Source: an uncultured Bacteroidales bacterium
GTDB taxonomy: Bacteria; Bacteroidota; Bacteroidia; Bacteroidales; Paludibacteraceae
Length of the DNA stretch: 52,142 nt
Direction: 5' to 3'
Assembly (NCBI GenBank): GCA_946404495.1
Contig: CAMJDT010000010.1
Location: 1 to 52,142 of the forward strand
Shown: in pieces, positions 1 through 6,616 of the stretch
Numbering within the stretch: the stretch's first letter is position 1
How the letters are laid out: every line of letters starts with the position of its first letter
Notes under the pieces: generated by a model
The model's database searches: none
Told to the model about the DNA's origin: nothing
Seen by the model: the letters and a program-made list of their open reading frames with translations, nothing else
Position numbers and translations under genes: made by a program

Positions 1-74
1 CCATCTTCTTCTGCCTTCTTTCCGCATGCCGCGAACATCGTCGCAGCCAATGCAAAGATAATTAGTTTTTTCAT
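1..74 (-). CDS. Putative lipoprotein, 5' end only (partial)
   Basis: Only the first 24 or so codons are inside the window. They read MKKLIIFALAA followed by a lipobox-like MFAAC and a charged GKKAEED stretch, which is a type II signal peptide for export and lipid attachment at Cys18. The ATG shares four bases (ATGA) with the stop of the 73-aa gene upstream, so it is the last visible member of the minus-strand operon that starts near 1533. The leader resembles that of the nitroreductase lipoprotein at 2189-2788. The mature protein lies outside the window, so no function can be assigned. Confidence 0.6.
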   Translation of the reverse strand, partial: MKKLIIFALAATMFAACGKKAEED

Positions 75-292
75 ATTAGTTGATTCAATTTGTCTTCTCT
101 AATAATTTTCGGTGCACTTTTGCCTGCCAGCACCAGTATCTTTTTTCCGTCGCGGTAGATATGCAACTGCCGCGAACGAACTACGGCAGATAATGTCAGG
201 TCTGCCTCTATTTGCTCCCGTATCGTTTTATACTCGCCTTCAAGCAACTTCCGCTGCAAATGGCTGCACATATTAGTGGTGTCGATGGTCAT
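71..292 (-). CDS. Small conserved-looking protein of unknown function (73 aa)
   Basis: I do not recognise the family. The protein is soluble-looking, with no signal peptide or membrane segment. It has a mixed charged N-terminal half and a beta-rich centre with a YRDGKKILVLAG turn. It overlaps the stop of the DUF1295 gene by ATGA at 289-292 and overlaps the next lipoprotein start by ATGA at 71-74. Four-base overlaps on both sides are the best evidence that it is a real, translationally coupled gene. A role linked to the DUF1295 membrane enzyme or to the lipoprotein is inference only. Confidence 0.6.
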   Translation of the reverse strand: MTIDTTNMCSHLQRKLLEGEYKTIREQIEADLTLSAVVRSRQLHIYRDGKKILVLAGKSAPKIIREDKLNQLI

Positions 293-1152
293 ATCAACAT
301 TCTTGTTTGTTTACGGTATTCGGCATAGCCGGGTTTGTTGGCGAGTTGGCGCTTCTCCATGAGCGGAATAGAGATACCGAGGAAGAGTGCAGTCATGGCA
401 ATAGCGCCGCCGATATACATATCGATACCATTCAACGAAGCATACATAATCCATATGCCCCACCAGAATTGTATCTCGCCGAAGTAATTCGGATGACGAC
501 CATGTTTCCACAAGCCCACATTGCATACTTGACCGGGATGAGCGGCACGGAAATCATGGCTCTGCTTGTCCGCAATCAGTTGGATTGTAGCAGATGCCAA
601 GCAGACGATGCAGCCGAAGACACAAATGATTGTTTGTGTTGCCGTTAGCTGTTGGCTATTAGCCATTAGCTTTAATCCGGGTAGCATGGCAGCAAAGACC
701 ACCAACGTCGGCATCATGTTCAGACCGAAGAGGTTGATGACGTGGAACACCAACGGATGACGGTCACGGTACTTGGTATAACGCCAATCCTCATGACCGA
801 TACCTTTGAATGTGATAGCCCAATTGCGTGTGAGACGCCAGCCCCAATACCACGAAGCGACAAGCAGCAGGATGACCGGAACTGACCACACGCCGGTATG
901 AAAAGCCCACAGCAGAAAAGCGATTGGCGGAAAAACGCTCCAATACGGGTCATAGACGGACACGTTCTCATAGAGCAAACCGAATGCCCATACGACAATC
1001 GTTGCCAGCACATCGGCTAAGAGCAAAGCCGCAATAGGTTGCATAGCCTGCATCGTCAACCAATCAAACAACAGCCAACCGGCTACACCTGCAAGCGCGT
1101 ATATAGCGGCTATCAGCGCCACACTGCACCATTTGGAATAATTTCGTTTCAT
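289..1152 (-). CDS. DUF1295 family membrane protein (steroid 5-alpha-reductase-like)
   Basis: A polytopic inner-membrane protein of about 287 residues, with at least six hydrophobic segments. The C-terminal third carries the family signature of an HGRHPNYFGE block followed by WWGIW and, near the end, EKRQLANKPGYAEYRKQT. DUF1295 proteins belong to the steroid 5-alpha-reductase/isoprenylcysteine methyltransferase-like fold. The substrate of this one is unknown. I place the start at the ATG at 1152 (MKRNYSKW); an upstream in-frame TTG at 1161 is less likely. A TATATTTG box at 1159-1166 could be a promoter but lies very close to the ATG. Codons for residues ANSQQLTAT (644-671) are made of four near-identical 7-bp units. 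The upstream neighbour is a truncated ZIP gene, so the promoter context of this gene may be rearranged. Confidence 0.85.
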   Translation of the reverse strand: MKRNYSKWCSVALIAAIYALAGVAGWLLFDWLTMQAMQPIAALLLADVLATIVVWAFGLLYENVSVYDPYWSVFPPIAFLLWAFHTGVWSVPVILLLVASWYWGWRLTRNWAITFKGIGHEDWRYTKYRDRHPLVFHVINLFGLNMMPTLVVFAAMLPGLKLMANSQQLTATQTIICVFGCIVCLASATIQLIADKQSHDFRAAHPGQVCNVGLWKHGRHPNYFGEIQFWWGIWIMYASLNGIDMYIGGAIAMTALFLGISIPLMEKRQLANKPGYAEYRKQTRMLI

Positions 1153-1360
1153 AGTTGTCAAATATATTTTCGAGCAGCGCCTTCTGCAGGCGCTCGGGCA
1201 TGTCGCGTTTGACCTTCGGTCGAGTCACCTCACGCTCGGAAGAGTTGATGCGAGCATCACTTTTCTCTCGCTCAATCGGTGACTTCATAAAGAAAGAAAA
1301 GGCGGCTCCGAGCATGGTGCCCAACAGAGGGATCAATAAACCTATTAAGAGCGTGGTCAT
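1064..1360 (-). pseudogene. Truncated ZIP-family metal transporter (5' fragment)
   Basis: The first 63 or so residues look like the start of a ZIP (ZupT-like) zinc/iron transporter: GLLIPLLGTMLGAAF, an FFMK, a charged linker and RLQKALL. In the family that last motif leads into a GFASGVM helix, and six or more membrane segments should follow. Here homology stops at about 1172, and the frame then runs out of phase into the start of the DUF1295 gene until a stop at 1064. More than three quarters of the transporter is missing, so I call it a remnant. Its ATG overlaps the stop of the winged-helix gene (TAATG), the arrangement expected in an intact operon. A 6-bp-stem hairpin (AGCGCC/GGCGCT) lies at the break. 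A small functional peptide cannot be excluded. Confidence 0.7.
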
Positions 1361-1533
1361 TAGTTAGCCGGAGCCCATTTGCAGCGGACGGGCGAGATGA
1401 TTGCACCTTCCTTCTTCAGTTCTGCAAACGCTTTGTCCACTTCCTTGCGGTCGATGCCTGTGATCTCCGCGATTTTGCCTGCGTTAACGGGTTGACCGAA
1501 CTCACGCATAGCTTTTAAAACTTTTTCCTTCAT
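1360..1533 (-). CDS. Small winged-helix DNA-binding-like protein (57 aa)
   Basis: The frame reads MKEKVLKAMREFGQP, then VNAGKIAEITGIDRKEVDKAFAEL and a KKEGAIISPVRCKW wing, ending PAN. This is a minimal helix-turn-helix of the MarR/winged-helix type, with the recognition helix around residues 27-41. Proteins of this size and pattern are common in Bacteroidota. The stop codon overlaps the ATG of the ZIP fragment (TAATG), so the two are translationally coupled. With a metal transporter as original partner, a metal-responsive or local regulatory role is possible, but this is inference. The start is preceded by an A-rich leader and, upstream, by a GC-rich hairpin at 1559-1597. Confidence 0.7.
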   Translation of the reverse strand: MKEKVLKAMREFGQPVNAGKIAEITGIDRKEVDKAFAELKKEGAIISPVRCKWAPAN

Positions 1534-1671
1534 AATCTTTTATCTTTTTTTATGGGGCCCCCGACGCAAACCAAGCCGTAGGCTGTTCGCGGTGGGGAGA
1601 GCGGAGGCAGGAGTCGTCCCGTCGATTTAGCAGAGCGGTATCGACATCACGATCTCCTTGCCGAACGCGAA
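1534..1671. other. GC-rich structured leader between ferritin-like and HTH genes
   Basis: No open frame here. On the minus strand 1559-1597 can fold into a long hairpin: a CCCC/GGGG base, a 2x2 internal loop, a 7-bp stem (CGCGAAC with GTTTGCG), a small bulge, then AGCC-TAC-GGCT. One position in the 7-bp stem is a G-U pair in the minus-strand RNA but an A-C mismatch in the plus-strand RNA, which favours folding in the minus-strand transcript. It is followed by a GGGGCCCC palindrome and an A-rich stretch, so it is not a normal terminator on either strand. It may be a structured leader of the small operon downstream. Confidence 0.4.
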
Positions 1672-2133
1672 TTACATTTGGGTCATTAAGAAGTTATCGT
1701 ATCCCAGACGGTCGATGAGTTTGAGGTACTGAGCCTCCCATTCCATGTGTTCTTTCTCGCCGTCGATCCATTTCTGTATGAGTTTCTGCGTGGGATAATC
1801 GTCTGCAAAAGCCTGTGCCAATTTGCTCATCTCCTCTACAGCGGTGGGCTGATAATCCGACTCGATCTGCTGTTTCGGATCGTCATAGAACGGGAACTCG
1901 ATGGTTTTCATTGCCTCCTGGAGATCAGCGGGTTTGCAACCCAATTCAACGAGACGGTTGAGTACTTCTTCTGCCTCGTCCCACTCTTCCTCTGCTTCGG
2001 CTTTCCACTTGTCAGCCAACTTGTTCCAACCGTTCAGACGGTCGTACGCCGAGAAAGCGAAGTGTTGCTTACTGTTACCAAACCATACTGCGCCCAGATA
2101 GGCGAATCCTTTTAAAGCTTCTTCTTTTGTCAT
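1672..2133 (-). CDS. Ferritin-like domain protein
   Basis: A soluble, almost wholly helical and acidic protein of 153 residues, the usual length for a single four-helix ferritin-like domain. Candidate metal ligands are visible: glutamates in AEEEWDEAEE (about 46-55), and an ExxH-like pair in GEKEHMEWEAQY (about 129-140). Related Bacteroidota proteins are called bacterioferritin- or rubrerythrin-like. Without a clear second ExxH motif, the exact class and whether it stores iron or handles peroxide cannot be settled. There is no signal peptide, so it should act in the cytoplasm. It has its own AT-rich upstream region (2134-2188) containing 7-bp-periodic sequence and no obvious TAnnTTTG box. Confidence 0.7.
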   Translation of the reverse strand: MTKEEALKGFAYLGAVWFGNSKQHFAFSAYDRLNGWNKLADKWKAEAEEEWDEAEEVLNRLVELGCKPADLQEAMKTIEFPFYDDPKQQIESDYQPTAVEEMSKLAQAFADDYPTQKLIQKWIDGEKEHMEWEAQYLKLIDRLGYDNFLMTQM

Positions 2134-2188
2134 AATTTTAAAAATTTAAGGGTTAATATATTCATTTCTTTTGACTTTCGACTACTTC

Positions 2189-2788
2189 TCATTTATACGT
2201 CACCGTTTCGGTGAGGGGTTTGCGGGAGAAGTGCTTGTCGCTCGGCTTCGCATTCTCCGCTGCATAGCCGCAAGGCATCAGGAAGGACGGCTTGTGGTTC
2301 GTCGGCAACTCAAACGCCTCAGCTACTTCCGCCGGGTCGAAGTATTTCACCCAGCAGGTGCCGAGCCCGAGTTCGGTCGCTTCCATCATCATGTGTGTAC
2401 CAACGATGGAGCAATCCATATCGCCGGAGTTGGTGCCGTCTTCTTTGGTCCATACCTGGTCTGCATCGTAGCAGACGAGGAACACCACCGGAGCGCCGTA
2501 CGCGCAAGGAGTCAGCGCATTGATCTTAGCAATCGCCTCGGGGCTCTGCAGCACATAGATATGCTGCGGTTGTACATTCTTGGCAGTAGGAGCCAGACGT
2601 CCGGCTTCGAGGATGGAGTCCAACTTAAAGGCCTCTACCGGCGTGTCGGCATACTCGCGCACGGCATAACGCTCACGCGCCAAGTTCATAAAGCCATTTA
2701 CCATTTGTTCATTTACCATTTTGTCATTTGAATTACTGCACGCAGCAAATCCGATTGCCGCCAATGCAAAGAAGATAAGTTTTTTCAT
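2189..2788 (-). CDS. Nitroreductase-family lipoprotein
   Basis: A flavin (FMN)-dependent nitroreductase-like domain follows a lipoprotein leader (MKKLIFFALAA...FAAC, Cys at about 16). Family features are an N-terminal RYAVREYADTPV block, a RLAPTAKNVQPQH segment that binds flavin phosphate in relatives, and ELGLGTCWVKYF near residue 145. At about 199 residues it is normal for the family. The start is the ATG at 2788, because an exact promoter lies immediately upstream; an in-frame ATG further up falls inside that promoter. An exported lipid-anchored nitroreductase is unusual, since the family is mostly cytoplasmic. The segment after the lipobox (2695-2731) is built of alternating 7- and 8-bp CATTTac/CATTTgtt units. 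The electron donor in the envelope is not evident. Confidence 0.85.
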   Translation of the reverse strand: MKKLIFFALAAIGFAACSNSNDKMVNEQMVNGFMNLARERYAVREYADTPVEAFKLDSILEAGRLAPTAKNVQPQHIYVLQSPEAIAKINALTPCAYGAPVVFLVCYDADQVWTKEDGTNSGDMDCSIVGTHMMMEATELGLGTCWVKYFDPAEVAEAFELPTNHKPSFLMPCGYAAENAKPSDKHFSRKPLTETVTYK

Positions 2789-2796
2789 AACGGCTG

Positions 2797-2828
2797 CAAA
2801 AGTACTGCTTTTTTCTGACATATGCAAA
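2797..2828 (-). promoter_or_regulatory. Promoter of nitroreductase gene
   Basis: TTTG (2825-2828), exactly 20 nt, then TACTTTTG (2797-2804), read on the minus strand. This matches the Bacteroidota primary sigma-factor consensus (TTTG and TAnnTTTG). It begins with TTTGCATA and has GCAG flanking the -7 box, a form repeated at several promoters in this window. Confidence 0.75.
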
Positions 2829-2898
2829 TAAAATCGCCGTTTTTATGAAAAAAAACAGAAAAATCAAATATAAATTTTCATTTGTCAATTATTTTCCG

Positions 2899-2906
2899 TA
2901 CCTTTG
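2899..2906 (+). promoter_or_regulatory. -7 box of the VTC/DUF4956 operon
   Basis: TACCTTTG lies 16 nt before the ATG at 2922. No good TTTG is found 20 nt upstream, so only the -7 element is clear. It is back-to-back with the nitroreductase promoter, making 2789-2921 a divergent control region. Confidence 0.6.
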
Positions 2907-2921
2907 CCGCGGATTTACTAT

Positions 2922-3707
2922 ATGCCTACGATAGCGAACATAGTGCAAGCCTTTGAGCCGATCAGTCTCAGTGAGATGGAGAGCGTGAAGCTCATGAACC
3001 GTATCGACACCAAATATGCGGTGCCGAGGGCTGTGTTGCCGGCTATATTAGAGGCTGCGCAGGCGGATTACTATGTGCAGGAGATCGACGGCAAGCGCAT
3101 CGCCACCTACGACACGATGTACTACGACACCGACTCGCTCGATATGTACATCCGTCACCACGACCGGCAACTCGTTCGCCAGAAGATACGCGTACGGCAG
3201 TACGTGGATAGCGACCTGACGTTCCTTGAAATCAAACGCAAGAACAATAAGGGACGCACCAGTAAGAAACGCATCACCGTGCCGGGATTTGACATCAGCG
3301 GCGACACCTTCGGGAACAGCAAGCGTTCGCTATGGAGCGTAGCGGAGTATGTAGCCGCCAAGAGCCGGTATCAGTGGAGCGAACTGAGTCCCAAACTATG
3401 GACCAAGTTTCACCGTATCACGCTGGTCAACAAGGCCAAGACCGAACGGCTGACCATTGACATGGACCTCGTATGGGACAATGTCGTGAGCGGCGAGAAG
3501 AAGACATTCGAGGAACTCGTCATCATCGAACTCAAGCGCGACGGCAACGTACCGTCCCGGATGACCGGTATCATGCTCCGGCTGCGTCAGCATCCGCTCA
3601 AGATCAGCAAATACTGCATCGGCACGGCGCTGACCACCCCCGGCCTGAAACGCAATCGTTTCAAGAAGAAGATTCGAGCCATCGAAAAAATGCTCGCTAA
3701 TTTTTAA
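2922..3707 (+). CDS. VTC-domain protein (polyphosphate polymerase-like)
   Basis: A soluble 261-residue protein with the VTC/CYTH-like tunnel fold. Basic and acidic residues of the tunnel are visible in order: LMNRIDTKYAVP near the N-terminus, YYDTDSLDMYIRHHDR, the RQKIRVRQY strand, FLEIKRKNNKGR, and a late VIIELKRDG strand. In yeast Vtc4 this domain makes polyphosphate from ATP. In bacteria the domain occurs beside DUF4956 and often CotH, where the product is not established. The ATG at 2922 is chosen because the promoter box is 16 nt upstream; a TTG at 2904 overlaps that box. It is the first gene of a same-strand cluster to 7054, 23 nt before the DUF4956 gene. Activity is inference from the family. 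Confidence 0.85.
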   Translation: MPTIANIVQAFEPISLSEMESVKLMNRIDTKYAVPRAVLPAILEAAQADYYVQEIDGKRIATYDTMYYDTDSLDMYIRHHDRQLVRQKIRVRQYVDSDLTFLEIKRKNNKGRTSKKRITVPGFDISGDTFGNSKRSLWSVAEYVAAKSRYQWSELSPKLWTKFHRITLVNKAKTERLTIDMDLVWDNVVSGEKKTFEELVIIELKRDGNVPSRMTGIMLRLRQHPLKISKYCIGTALTTPGLKRNRFKKKIRAIEKMLANF

Positions 3708-3730
3708 TTTGTAATTTTTAATTTAATAGT

Positions 3731-4477
3731 ATGCCTGATTTAGCCAATCCCACATTGGAGTTCCTGGAGAACGACCCCGATATCGCTGCACGCTTCGGCA
3801 CGAGCGACAGCATCTCGTATCTGATGCACTCGATAGCCGACCTCATCGGCGTGAGCGAGAACCTCATCACGATGCCGCTGATGTTTCTATTCAACTTGTT
3901 GGTGACATGGACGCTCATCTACTGCATCTACTATCGCTATTCGCGTCGCCGCGATTACTACGTGCAGTTTATGCTGTTTGCAAGCGGTATGTTTCTGCTG
4001 CTGTGGCTGATGCAGATACTGGATATCCAGACGGGCTTCGTGCTCGGACTATTTGCCATCTTCGGCATGATCCGTTACCGCACCGAGACCGTACCTATCC
4101 GCGAGATGAACTATATGTTCCTTATCATCGCCATCTCGGTCATCAACTCGCTGAGCATGAAAGCGGACGGTTTGGCATGGTATTTGCTGCTGATTGCTAA
4201 CATCTTGATGTTGGCCATGGCTTGGGGCTTTGAGCTTTGGAACGGACGCAAACGCACGTCCACCAAGATCATCCTCTACGAGAAGATCGAGAACATCCGT
4301 CCCGAGAACCGTGCCGCCCTCATTGCCGACTTAGAAGAGCGCACCGGATTGAAGGTGCTCGATCTCGAAATCGGACACATCGACTTCCTCCGCGACGTGG
4401 CGTATATCAACGTCACCTACCCGCTGGAGAAAGGCAAAACCAACAATAGTATTGACCAGATAACGAAGTTTAAATAA
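3731..4477 (+). CDS. DUF4956 family membrane protein
   Basis: 248 residues: a short soluble N-terminus, four to five hydrophobic helices between about 45 and 170, and a cytoplasmic-looking C-terminal domain of about 75 residues. The signature FGMIRYRTETVPIREMNYMF lies between helices, as expected for DUF4956. The family is nearly always next to a VTC-domain gene, as here, and is thought to be its membrane partner, possibly exporting or anchoring the polymer; this is inference. Its stop overlaps the start of the next gene (TAATG at 4475-4479 region), indicating translational coupling with the DUF2490 protein. Confidence 0.85.
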   Translation: MPDLANPTLEFLENDPDIAARFGTSDSISYLMHSIADLIGVSENLITMPLMFLFNLLVTWTLIYCIYYRYSRRRDYYVQFMLFASGMFLLLWLMQILDIQTGFVLGLFAIFGMIRYRTETVPIREMNYMFLIIAISVINSLSMKADGLAWYLLLIANILMLAMAWGFELWNGRKRTSTKIILYEKIENIRPENRAALIADLEERTGLKVLDLEIGHIDFLRDVAYINVTYPLEKGKTNNSIDQITKFK

Positions 4478-5283
4478 TGGTGAGAGGTTATAGGTTAACG
4501 GTTATAGGCGTGCTGCTACTATGCAGTATCAGCACGTTTGCTTGGGACTACGAGAGTCAGGAGGCGGTCACGGGTCATGCGGCACAACTGCGTGTAGGAG
4601 CACAGTTCAATAAGAAATGGCACAACGGTCTGCGTCTCGGGATTGCCGAAGAACTGTATTTCGATGTCTATAACTCACTGGTAGGTCCCTCGTTCCACAA
4701 GTCATATACGACCCTCGATTTCGGCTACAAACCGATCGACTATGTCAAGTTCGACCTGGGCTACACGCTCAAGCTGCTCGGACCGGACAGCACTTGGTCG
4801 GACACCAAACGTTCCGACCCCAAGGAGTGGATCCGGCATCGCGTGTTCTTCAGCGTAACGGGTTCGTACACCTTTGACTACGCGAAGGTATACCTGCGCG
4901 AGCGCGTGCAACTGGATATGCGAACGGATAGCGTCAACCTCGCGGAGCAGAATCAGTATGCCCTGTTCCTGCGCAGCCGAATAGGTTCCGACTTCATCGT
5001 GCCGGGCAAACCCGTCAAACCCTACGTCTGGGTGGAACTGATCAATACCCTCAATGCGCCCGAATACCAGCAGAAAGACGGCCGTCAGTTCATCAGTTCC
5101 GTGCGCACCCAGGCCGGTGTTAAATGGCGCGTGAGCCGCTTGAGCAGCCTCGATTTCTACTACCGCTTCACCTACGGCTACGACCGCGATATCAACATCA
5201 CCAAGAAGAAAGGCTATATCCAACTCACCGAAGAGACACTCTATATGCACTCCATTGGAATAGCGTATAATTTTGATTGGTAG
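4477..5283 (+). CDS. DUF2490 family outer-membrane barrel-like protein
   Basis: A 268-residue exported protein: signal peptide ending near STFAW, then alternating amphipathic strands throughout and a terminal aromatic residue (YNFDW), all typical of an outer-membrane beta-barrel. Strand signatures include GLRLGIAEELYFD, YKPIDYVKFDLGYTLKL and LSSLDFYYRFTYGYDRDIN, matching the DUF2490 pattern. It is coupled to DUF4956 by a TAATG overlap, which suggests the inner-membrane and outer-membrane proteins work together, perhaps as an export route; that is inference. The first codons after ATG are three exact 7-bp units (GGTTATA, GGTTAAC, GGTTATA at 4486-4506), so part of the signal peptide is encoded by repeat-like DNA. 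Confidence 0.8.
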   Translation: MVRGYRLTVIGVLLLCSISTFAWDYESQEAVTGHAAQLRVGAQFNKKWHNGLRLGIAEELYFDVYNSLVGPSFHKSYTTLDFGYKPIDYVKFDLGYTLKLLGPDSTWSDTKRSDPKEWIRHRVFFSVTGSYTFDYAKVYLRERVQLDMRTDSVNLAEQNQYALFLRSRIGSDFIVPGKPVKPYVWVELINTLNAPEYQQKDGRQFISSVRTQAGVKWRVSRLSSLDFYYRFTYGYDRDINITKKKGYIQLTEETLYMHSIGIAYNFDW

Positions 5284-5321
5284 GATGATAATTGACAATT
5301 GATAATTGATAATTGATATTT
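5284..5321. repeat. Heptad array (GATAATT-type)
   Basis: The gap between the DUF2490 and Cthe_2159-type genes is filled by a 7-bp-periodic run (GATAATT, with one GACAATT variant), ending at the ATG at 5322. Similar runs recur at 13351-13388, 35530-35551 and 39513-39545. Confidence 0.7.
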
Positions 5322-6593
5322 ATGAAACAATTTTGGATACTAGTGCTCATGGCTATCGGGATGATGGCCTGCAGTACACAGAACGCACCGGATGACACCA
5401 CCAACCAGCCAGGCGACACCACTACGGTCTCTCCGGGCGACACGACGATTGCAACCGTTGACACGATCGCGATCAGCTGGAGCGGTACCAACGTCACCGT
5501 CAGCGGTTCGCACGACAGCGTCAGCGTGACGACCTCCAACGGCTACGTCACCGTCAACTCCACCGTCAAGGATATCACCTACCTGCTCTCCGGTAGCGGA
5601 CAGGGACAACTCTCCATCTACGGTACCAACCGCCATCAGTTGATCCTGAACGGCCTGACGCTGACCTGCTCCGACGGTCCGGCGATCAATAACCAGTGCA
5701 AGAAGAGTTGCTATGTCTTCCTGCGGGGCACCAGCAGCCTCACGGACGGCTCTTCCTATGCCTCATCCGACGAAGACCGCAAGGGTACCTTCTTCAGCGA
5801 AGGACAGATCATCATCTCCGGCGACGGAAGTCTAAATATCAAGGCCAACTACAAGAACGGCCTCTGCTCCGACGACTATATCCGCTTTGCCGAGAGCACC
5901 GGTCTGATCACGATCACCGCGGTCAACAAGGGCATCGAGGCCAATGAAGGTATCTACTTCGAGGGCGGAACCTTCGTCATCAATGCCTCATCGGAAGGTA
6001 TCGAGAGCGACAGTGTCCTCGTCATCACCGGCGGCGAGATCTATGTGCAGTCCACCGACGATGCCATCAATTCGGGCGACAACCTCACCATCTCCGGCGG
6101 TCTCGTCTGCGCTTACTCCACGAGCAGCGACGGTATCGACGCCAACGGTAACTGCTATATCAAGGGCGGTCTCATCTATGCCATCGGCAGCCGCAGTCCC
6201 GAGGTGGCTATTGATGCCAACAGCGAGGAACAGAAGCAACTCTACGTCACCGGCGGAACGCTCGTCGCCGTCGGTTCGCTTGAAAGCGGCGCCAGCCTCA
6301 CGCAGACCTGCTATCAGGCGTCCGTTTCGGCCAATACCTGGTACGCCATGACGGTATCAGACGCTACCTTTGCCTTTAAGACCCCAAGCACCAACGCCTC
6401 CACCCTCGTTGTCTCCGGCGCCTCGCAGCCTACGCTCATGAAGGGCGTGACGGCCTCCGGCACCGCTATCTTCAACGGCATGGGCTATTATCCGGCCTCC
6501 TACTCCGGCGGCAGCAGTGTCAGCCTCTCTACCTACTCCAACAACTCCGGTGGCCCCGGCGGTGGTGGCCCCGGTGGTGGTGGAAGACATTAA
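5322..6593 (+). CDS. Cthe_2159-type carbohydrate-binding-domain lipoprotein
   Basis: 423 residues with a lipoprotein leader (MKQFWIL...MMACS), a Thr/Asp/Pro-rich linker, then a parallel beta-helix-like domain with repeated turns such as GIEANEGIYFEGG, GIESDSVLVITGG, AINSGDNLTISGG and GIDANGNCYIKGG. This is the Cthe_2159/DUF4353-type carbohydrate-binding domain, whose founding member binds cellulose and acidic polysaccharide with calcium. The C-terminus is a Gly/Pro-rich tail (GGPGGGGPGGGG). The ATG at 5322 is chosen because it gives the lipobox; an upstream TTG lies in repeat DNA. Families of VTC, DUF4956 and this domain co-occur in many genomes, usually with CotH. Here it is probably the surface-exposed part of the cluster. 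Confidence 0.85.
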   Translation: MKQFWILVLMAIGMMACSTQNAPDDTTNQPGDTTTVSPGDTTIATVDTIAISWSGTNVTVSGSHDSVSVTTSNGYVTVNSTVKDITYLLSGSGQGQLSIYGTNRHQLILNGLTLTCSDGPAINNQCKKSCYVFLRGTSSLTDGSSYASSDEDRKGTFFSEGQIIISGDGSLNIKANYKNGLCSDDYIRFAESTGLITITAVNKGIEANEGIYFEGGTFVINASSEGIESDSVLVITGGEIYVQSTDDAINSGDNLTISGGLVCAYSTSSDGIDANGNCYIKGGLIYAIGSRSPEVAIDANSEEQKQLYVTGGTLVAVGSLESGASLTQTCYQASVSANTWYAMTVSDATFAFKTPSTNASTLVVSGASQPTLMKGVTASGTAIFNGMGYYPASYSGGSSVSLSTYSNNSGGPGGGGPGGGGRH

Positions 6594-6616
6594 ATGACTA
6601 AATGGTAAATGAATTT

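Noticed and set aside
2904..2921. TTG start upstream of the VTC-domain ATG
   Set aside because: It lies in the TACCTTTG promoter box and would leave no leader.
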